NCBI GenBank assembly: GCA_947169385.1
Contig: CAMVPR010000013.1
Coordinates: 1 to 59,764 of the forward strand
DNA length: 59,764 nucleotides
DNA from: an uncultured Lachnospiraceae bacterium
GTDB taxonomy: Bacteria > Bacillota > Clostridia > Lachnospirales > Lachnospiraceae
Reading direction: 5' to 3'
Shown here one piece after another: positions 55,501 to 59,764 of the stretch. Each line of letters opens with the position of its first letter. Positions within the stretch are counted from its first letter, which is position 1. The notes below the pieces were generated by a model, which saw only the letters and a program-made list of their open reading frames with translations, did not search any database and was not told the DNA's origin. The translations under genes and the position numbers were made by a program.

Positions 55501-58455
55501 ATAGAGCTGTCCATCCGCATTTTTCATTACGGAATAATCAGGATTGTCACTTACAAATTTTGAAGCATCGTTATAAGTCGTGTCGGAACTATCAGTAAAC
55601 ACACCGCCATTTCCCAGATAAATGCCGAGCTTCGCCCCCTCCGTAAGTGTTCCGGTAACATTAATCTTAACATCGGGAAGTATATTCGCTAAAACTTCAT
55701 TATCGAAGATAACGGGTGCACCGGAGATGGTTAAGGAACCTTGCTGAGGATGCAGGGCGCTTCCCCCCTTATTGTTTGTAATTTTCACGTTTCCGGAAAT
55801 ACTGAGCGCTCCAAACGAGGAAATACCACCGCCCCAATCGTTATTATTGCTACGGTTGTACGCGATCTTTGCATCGCCGGACAATTCCACCGTTGCATCA
55901 TTCGCAATGCCAAGTCCACCACCACGACCGACTGAAGTATTATACTGAATTGCGCCACCAGTCATGACAAATCGAGAACCAGCCGAAAGGAACACACCTC
56001 CGCCGTCGTAGTATCCACTTGCCGTAGCTTTGTTTCCAATGATGTTTCCGCCGGCCATGTGGAACGTTCCGCCGGCAACGTAGACTCCACCGCCCTGACC
56101 GGCATTGCCGCCGGTAATGTAGCCGCCGGTGAAGATCTGATACCCGCTTTCCAGGCTGTCGTTCACCGTCGCCAGTCCCGCGCCTCCATCGCTTGGATTA
56201 GTCACCGTAAATTTATGCTCCGCTACCGTGCCACAATCGTAAAGATTCAGCGTACGTCCGGATGCAACCGTAATTACCCGATTCGTTCCGCTCATAATGA
56301 TCCCATGCCCATTCAGGCAAAGGTTTGTCATCCCGGAAGGAACGTTCCAGGTACTGCTGATGGTCACGTCATTTGCCAGATAATAGTTTCCTTGCGAACC
56401 GGGAAGGCTATCACTCTCTTTCCAAGGCTTAAATGTTATTCCCTCATATTCCAGGTCCGATAATTCCTTTATAGCATCCGGGATTGTAATCTCAACATTT
56501 TTGGTAGGTTTTCCGGAAACAGTGATTGTCGAGCCGTCATCTGCTCTGGTTACAGTAATACCGTCTTTAGAAAGAGTATCTGAAAGCTCTTCAAACCAGT
56601 ATCCGGTATTTGCTGTATAAGTCACAGTCTCCATCGCAGTATCAGGCTCAATATAATCCTGAGTAGTTGCTCCACCACTAGTCGTGGAATTGGCACCACC
56701 GCTGAGAGTCACCTTGTGTAATGCTATAAGTCTGGCAACCCCATTATTAATTACCACCTTCTGTGAATCACCGGCTGCAGTGAATTTATTTAATAATGAT
56801 TCATCTCCCGTGGCAAAATCCACATACTCATCCTCATCGTAATAAAAATCTACTTTAATTGATTCATCTTCGCATGATAACCAATCTACAGTAATCTCAG
56901 CATCCTTTTTAACACTAATATCACTCTTCGTATTACCGGTTATGTCTACATCTCCATTAAGAGATAAATATTTGGAAAAAGTAAGTAATCCATATTCATT
57001 ACTTGTAATACTTCCACCACGAATCTCTGACTCATCAGTATCTTTTATTTCAATTCCATAACCGTCGGTATTGCTTATTGAACCACCTGTCATATTTATT
57101 GCGCCGCCATCAATATACACACCGGCTGCGCCAAAACCTTCGATAGTTCCACCTTCTAAATTAAGTTTACCATTTTTAATACAGATTCCACAAAGTGAAG
57201 CATTCTGATCGCTGCTCATTTTTATAGAACCGCCACCGCGAGAATCCCTTACTGTAAACGTTGTATCATCTCTATCAACACATATAGCTGCAATAAGCGA
57301 CGTGCCACCACCAACAGATTGATAGAAATTACTATCAGGATCATATTCAAGTGTATAACCATTAAGATCAAGAGTAACTTTATCAAAATCAATTATCCCA
57401 GATTCATTTTGATTAGATTTTTTACCTATTTTAAACGTTTCATTGGTATAGTAATCTCTATCTAATATAATATTTAAACTTGATGAATTCCTTTGGTCAC
57501 TCACATTCTGCAAAATAAAATACGTCCAATCAGTTGGACTTCCCGTTTGGTCATCCGTCACAACAATCTCATATACTATTCCATCTATAGTAACCTTCAT
57601 CCACTCTTCTGAACTGAAAGCCTTATTGGCAGTTACTATCCACCTGCCATCCTTCTTCCTGGCAGAAAAGAGACTGTCGTCACTTACTTCCACCTCAGTA
57701 ACCTCTCCTGTAAGACCCACCTTATCCATTATGTCAGTCAGGGCCACAGAAGTATCACCCTCCATGACATATTGAAGCTCATCATAAGTGAATTCAACAG
57801 TATATAACGAGAAACCGTCAGTACCGGCAGTCACCGCATCACCCTTCTCAACAACCTTAAGCTGTTCTGCAGTAAGCCTGTTGTTCTCTTCACTGATATG
57901 ATATATATCTGCATTAAGATTGCTGCATGCTTTACCGGTCTTGAAGCTTATGTTGACTCTTTTGCCATCAGCAGGTTGAAGCTCGTTGCCATCCTTGTCA
58001 ATCACCTTGACATCAAAAGTATATGATGCTGCAACATTGACCTTCTTATCACGTATCTTATCTACTGCATATCCTGCATCTACAGCGTCATCGGAATATG
58101 CCCTGGTTACACTTAAAGACGAACCCTTAGGGAATACCCCTTCCTCTGCAAACACAGTAACCTTTACCCCGTCAACAGACTGTGTCCCTGCAAATGCAGG
58201 CATATCAGCAGCTGATGAAGCCCCTTTTGCGTCGCCATCAGCAGCCTTGACTTCCCCTTTAGCCTCTGATAACTCATCTTTCTTGCTTGCGTCATCATCC
58301 ATGACCTCAACAGACTCCTCTGATGCATCCGCTTCCATTGATGCTGTGTCATCAGAGCCGCTGGCTACTGTTCCTGACGGAGAAACCGGACATAGATTAA
58401 ACAATAGCACTATCACAACATATAATGCAAAAAACTTTCTAAATCTCTTCTTCAT
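52573..58455 (-). CDS. Large mosaic surface protein with beta-helix, InlB-type repeat and MBG domains
   Basis: A 1960-residue secreted protein. The signal peptide is followed by an acidic linker (to about 85) and a beta-rich region (85-300). Two right-handed beta-helix regions follow (about 310-560 and 690-980) with GGGVYVAGG and GGAIQYN type turns. An InlB/Flg_new repeat (about 1020-1085) has TAEGYAFDGWY and NITLYAKW. Several MBG/YDG-like domains (1140-1640) have VTITADDKTSGYGEN and VTITYGDEPKDEG. A Lys/Asp/Asn linker (about 1645-1720) precedes a C-terminal beta domain. There is no LPxTG, SLH, dockerin or terminal helix. Residues about 675-1140 are encoded by clearly GC-richer DNA. AGGAGG lies before the ATG. 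Confidence 0.88.
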   Translation of the reverse strand: MKKRFRKFFALYVVIVLLFNLCPVSPSGTVASGSDDTASMEADASEESVEVMDDDASKKDELSEAKGEVKAADGDAKGASSAADMPAFAGTQSVDGVKVTVFAEEGVFPKGSSLSVTRAYSDDAVDAGYAVDKIRDKKVNVAASYTFDVKVIDKDGNELQPADGKRVNISFKTGKACSNLNADIYHISEENNRLTAEQLKVVEKGDAVTAGTDGFSLYTVEFTYDELQYVMEGDTSVALTDIMDKVGLTGEVTEVEVSDDSLFSARKKDGRWIVTANKAFSSEEWMKVTIDGIVYEIVVTDDQTGSPTDWTYFILQNVSDQRNSSSLNIILDRDYYTNETFKIGKKSNQNESGIIDFDKVTLDLNGYTLEYDPDSNFYQSVGGGTSLIAAICVDRDDTTFTVRDSRGGGSIKMSSDQNASLCGICIKNGKLNLEGGTIEGFGAAGVYIDGGAINMTGGSISNTDGYGIEIKDTDESEIRGGSITSNEYGLLTFSKYLSLNGDVDITGNTKSDISVKKDAEITVDWLSCEDESIKVDFYYDEDEYVDFATGDESLLNKFTAAGDSQKVVINNGVARLIALHKVTLSGGANSTTSGGATTQDYIEPDTAMETVTYTANTGYWFEELSDTLSKDGITVTRADDGSTITVSGKPTKNVEITIPDAIKELSDLEYEGITFKPWKESDSLPGSQGNYYLANDVTISSTWNVPSGMTNLCLNGHGIIMSGTNRVITVASGRTLNLYDCGTVAEHKFTVTNPSDGGAGLATVNDSLESGYQIFTGGYITGGNAGQGGGVYVAGGTFHMAGGNIIGNKATASGYYDGGGVFLSAGSRFVMTGGAIQYNTSVGRGGGLGIANDATVELSGDAKIAYNRSNNNDWGGGISSFGALSISGNVKITNNKGGSALHPQQGSLTISGAPVIFDNEVLANILPDVKINVTGTLTEGAKLGIYLGNGGVFTDSSDTTYNDASKFVSDNPDYSVMKNADGQLYLGTGYTVTFDAGGHGTAPDAQTVATGSKLTKPTDPTAEGYAFDGWYKEEALTNEWDFESDTVTGNITLYAKWRQEISYIVTFKVVNGSWDDETTVDKTVTLTGYEGDTLKLAENQIPAIGSKPSATYKAGSWNVTPSTGAAITENTTYTYTYEEKTSPVITTVPTAKTLTYNGTEQELITAGAAEGGNLFYAVTTDNTAPAETAYKSIVPAKKDAGSYVVWYWAVGDSEHDNADPVSIAVSINKASVTITADDKTSGYGENIVALTYKTGGDYVAGDNLGIKLTTSATEDSDVGVYPITVNWNNNPNYDATITEGRYTITKGKGSFSVTGYSGTYDGKPHGIEVSENTSLADFAKSIFSAKKPAVIYYAGEALNSGNYKTVGSTTPITYTDAGLYTVYYYVESENFEIDNVSGSKTVEIKKAPLKITAKDVTITYGDEPKDEGVTKEGFVNGESDSVLEGTLGIDVAYWQYRKIGEYAITPYGVSAKNYDITLEPGKLTVKPKVLTFKWNGETKYEYDGEVKTVTAEPDTVDGDVLVLTYEDNIKKDADKYIARVTGISGEKAECYELSTSESSASFEWEITPLKMEVSASDVVVDYDGKAHGITVNVTKPESGYKISYGKSQGSYSSKSPTITKAGSMTVYYKVEADNYEDYEGSATVTVNKEDEDKKDKDDKDNKNDKDNKNDKNNSDNSSTNNDSNNEGDNSDKNQNNKDSKKGKTSTDVDIKPGTPNVSVDGLDKEAEAIQQKSGASKDVKVTMAVEQLNEQASTGNNGLAAIKSIAQGKLLTFFDIKVIKDTDSEESVVTETSNVLRICIPYSHVEEDGLCVYRYHGSMAQTLLESDTMEDGTYQVDRINKNVYIYTSRFSVYAIGYTVKRIVNQYGEIVYIVSGNLKCDGLNGVVDATLLKDGVEYKKTTIVVSDGVGAYRFTDLEDGTYSLKLTKPLSGGGFSIYMQMGVLSTHVKSPYQEGMQYETE

Positions 58456-58552
58456 AGCGATTCCTCCTGTCTGATATAGTATGTATATGACGCCTGTCTA
58501 TAATTCCGCCTTAATTAATATATCGTCATAAAACCCCATAAAATATAGCTCT

Positions 58553-58560
58553 CCCCCCCC
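58553..58560 (-). repeat. G8 homopolymer tract in the surface-protein leader
   Basis: Eight consecutive G on the minus strand start about 15 bases after the -10 box and about 90 bases before the ATG. The tract is placed where slipped-strand length change could alter expression. Confidence 0.7.
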
Positions 58561-58575
58561 ATTATATGTCTTATT

Positions 58576-58604
58576 ATTATAGCACTTTCAACGTTTTCTT
58601 TCAA
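58576..58604 (-). promoter_or_regulatory. Sigma-A type promoter of the surface-protein operon with direct repeats
   Basis: Minus strand TTGAAA, 17 bases, TATAAT. GTTGAAAG occurs three times (plus-strand CTTTCAAC at 58585, 58598 and 58607). The middle copy contains the -35, so a regulator may bind here. Confidence 0.65.
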
Positions 58605-58752
58605 CGCTTTCAACTTTTTTAACCTAAATCCAATAAACCGTCATTTGTTTTATATTCTTAATTTTCTGCGTTAAATCGGTATTTAATACGCTATATACCC
58701 ATGTTGTTGGATTTTTTCATTTTCCTTGTCAGAAAGCTTCGCAAGACAAAAA

Positions 58753-58780
58753 GAGCTCCCCGAAAAAATTCGGGAAGCCC
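58753..58780 (-). terminator. Intrinsic terminator of tuf
   Basis: Minus strand GGGCTTCCCGAA pairs with TTCGGGGAGCTC (one wobble and one mismatch) around a 4-base loop. TTTTT follows at 58752-58748. Confidence 0.75.
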
Positions 58781-58810
58781 TTAATTAATAAACTTATATA
58801 TCATCCACTC

Positions 58811-58851
58811 AACTTAGTTCAATCTGCGCTAGCGCTTGATTTCACTAAGTT
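58811..58851. repeat. Imperfect palindrome downstream of tuf
   Basis: AACTTAGT and ACTAAGTT flank a GCGCTAGCGC core. It lies between tuf and its terminator, in the transcribed 3' region. Confidence 0.55.
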
Positions 58852-58868
58852 TCGGGATGGGCTTTCAC

Positions 58869-58897
58869 ACTAAATTCGCACATCGTGCTCATTAAGT
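58869..58897. repeat. ACTAAATTCG...CTCATTAAGT repeat
   Basis: This short inverted repeat, with core GCACATCGTGC, shares its two ends with the centre of the 144-base element at 6246-6389. It lies right after the tuf stop codon. Confidence 0.55.
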
Positions 58898-58906
58898 GTT
58901 CAATGC

Positions 58907-59764
58907 CTACTCAATGATAGTAGCAACACGACCAGAACCTACTGTTCTACCACCCTCACGGATAGCGAATGTAAGACCCTGCTCCATAGCGATAGGATGG
59001 ATGAGCTCGATTGTCATCTCTACGTTATCACCAGGCATGCACATCTCTGTACCTGCAGGAAGGTTGCAAACACCTGTTACGTCTGTTGTTCTGAAGTAGA
59101 ACTGTGGACGATAGTTGTTGAAGAATGGAGTATGACGTCCACCCTCGTCCTTAGTAAGAACGTAAACCTGAGCAGTAAACTTCTTATGGCACTTAACTGA
59201 ACCAGGAACTGCAAGAACCTGTCCACGAACGATCTGATCACGGTTGATACCACGAAGAAGAGCACCAATGTTATCACCAGCCTGAGCCTCGTCAAGAAGC
59301 TTTCTGAACATCTCGATACCGGTAACAACTGTCTTCTGTACCTCTTCCTTAACACCAACGATCTCAAGCTCGTCGTTAAGGTGAAGAGTACCACGCTCAA
59401 CTCTACCAGTAGCAACAGTACCACGACCTGTGATAGTGAATACGTCCTCAACTGGCATAAGGAAAGGCTTATCTGTCTCACGCTGTGGATCTGGGATATA
59501 CTCATCAACAGTGTTCATAAGCTCGATGATCTTGTCACCCCACTCGCCGTTTGGATCCTCAAGAGCCTTAAGAGCTGATCCCTTGATGATTGGGCAATCT
59601 GTGAAACCATACTCCTCAAGCTGCTCTGTAACTTCCATCTCAACAAGCTCAATAAGCTCATCATCATCAACCATATCACACTTGTTAAGGAATACAACGA
59701 TGTAAGGAACACCAACCTGACGTGAAAGCAAGATATGCTCCTTGGTCTGAGCCATAACACCGTC
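58907..59764 (-). CDS. tuf: Elongation factor Tu, C-terminal part (cut by window end)
   Basis: Reading from the window edge gives [13 protein letters not shown], the NKCDMVDD G4 motif, and then domains 2 and 3 to the normal end [11 protein letters not shown]. The first part, with the P-loop and switch regions, lies outside the window. EF-Tu carries aminoacyl-tRNA to the ribosome as a GTPase. The visible sequence is fully conserved and intact. tuf is often duplicated, which may explain why the assembled sequence ends within it. No fusA or ribosomal gene is visible downstream. Confidence 0.97.
   Translation of the reverse strand, partial: DGVMAQTKEHILLSRQVGVPYIVVFLNKCDMVDDDELIELVEMEVTEQLEEYGFTDCPIIKGSALKALEDPNGEWGDKIIELMNTVDEYIPDPQRETDKPFLMPVEDVFTITGRGTVATGRVERGTLHLNDELEIVGVKEEVQKTVVTGIEMFRKLLDEAQAGDNIGALLRGINRDQIVRGQVLAVPGSVKCHKKFTAQVYVLTKDEGGRHTPFFNNYRPQFYFRTTDVTGVCNLPAGTEMCMPGDNVEMTIELIHPIAMEQGLTFAIREGGRTVGSGRVATIIE

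Noticed and set aside
54811-55563. 250-codon plus-strand open frame opposite the surface-protein gene, Cys- and Arg-rich
   Set aside because: It falls largely in the GC-rich imported block, where antisense frames open easily. No start signal or homology is recognisable.

Overview
The window looks like low-GC Firmicute DNA, most likely from a Lachnospiraceae-type gut or rumen anaerobe (Butyrivibrio/Roseburia relatives). That is an inference from several signs: strong GGAGG ribosome sites, sigma-A promoters with 17-base spacers, a meso-DAP cell wall (dapF, and murE with a DNPR motif), a GH94 cellobiose phosphorylase, a DUF5685-type gene beside a DnaJ gene, and two Cache-type chemoreceptors. No tRNA, rRNA, CRISPR array, phage or insertion-sequence gene was seen. 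Both ends are cut inside genes: a tcdA-like start that runs into nadA-like sequence on the left, and tuf on the right. The window may therefore be a whole draft contig.

Layout. 1-7.4 kb: the tcdA fragment, a moxR-DUF58-membrane protein operon, a divergent secreted transglutaminase, hsp20 with two CIRCE-like operators, an XRE regulator, a repeat-rich gap and dapF. 7.4-16.9 kb: a chemoreceptor, cellobiose phosphorylase, a gap holding a duplicated murE fragment, an EAL phosphodiesterase, murE and a patatin. 16.9-21.2 kb: a metY, gyrB-like, patatin operon and divergent tyrA. 21.2-28.1 kb: rplI-dnaB followed closely by a response regulator and histidine kinase, then an FtsX-type ABC transporter behind an operator, promoter and terminator-like hairpin. 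28.2-36.1 kb: a GGDEF-SDR-heterodimeric ABC exporter operon and a second chemoreceptor. 36.1-39.0 kb: an FN3 protein, DUF5685, DnaJ and membrane protein operon.

The most unusual part is 39.0-47.4 kb. One promoter and one terminator frame five genes: two translationally coupled hybrid histidine kinases (the second with a DegV-like domain between its receiver and HPt domains), an AGCS sodium:amino-acid symporter, a 72-residue unknown protein and a FIST-like protein. The parts suggest a phosphorelay tied to uptake of a small nutrient, perhaps an amino acid or a lipid.

At 47.4-58.5 kb a 1960-residue mosaic surface protein, with a G8 tract in its presumed leader, is followed in tight series by a dCMP deaminase, an MscS channel, a one-pass membrane protein, an HPr-kinase-like P-loop protein and a U32-like cysteine-cluster protein. 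A P-loop ATPase lies just beyond. I know of no described system with this content. Intergenic regions carry two dispersed repeat families, one of which supplies stop codons to genes.
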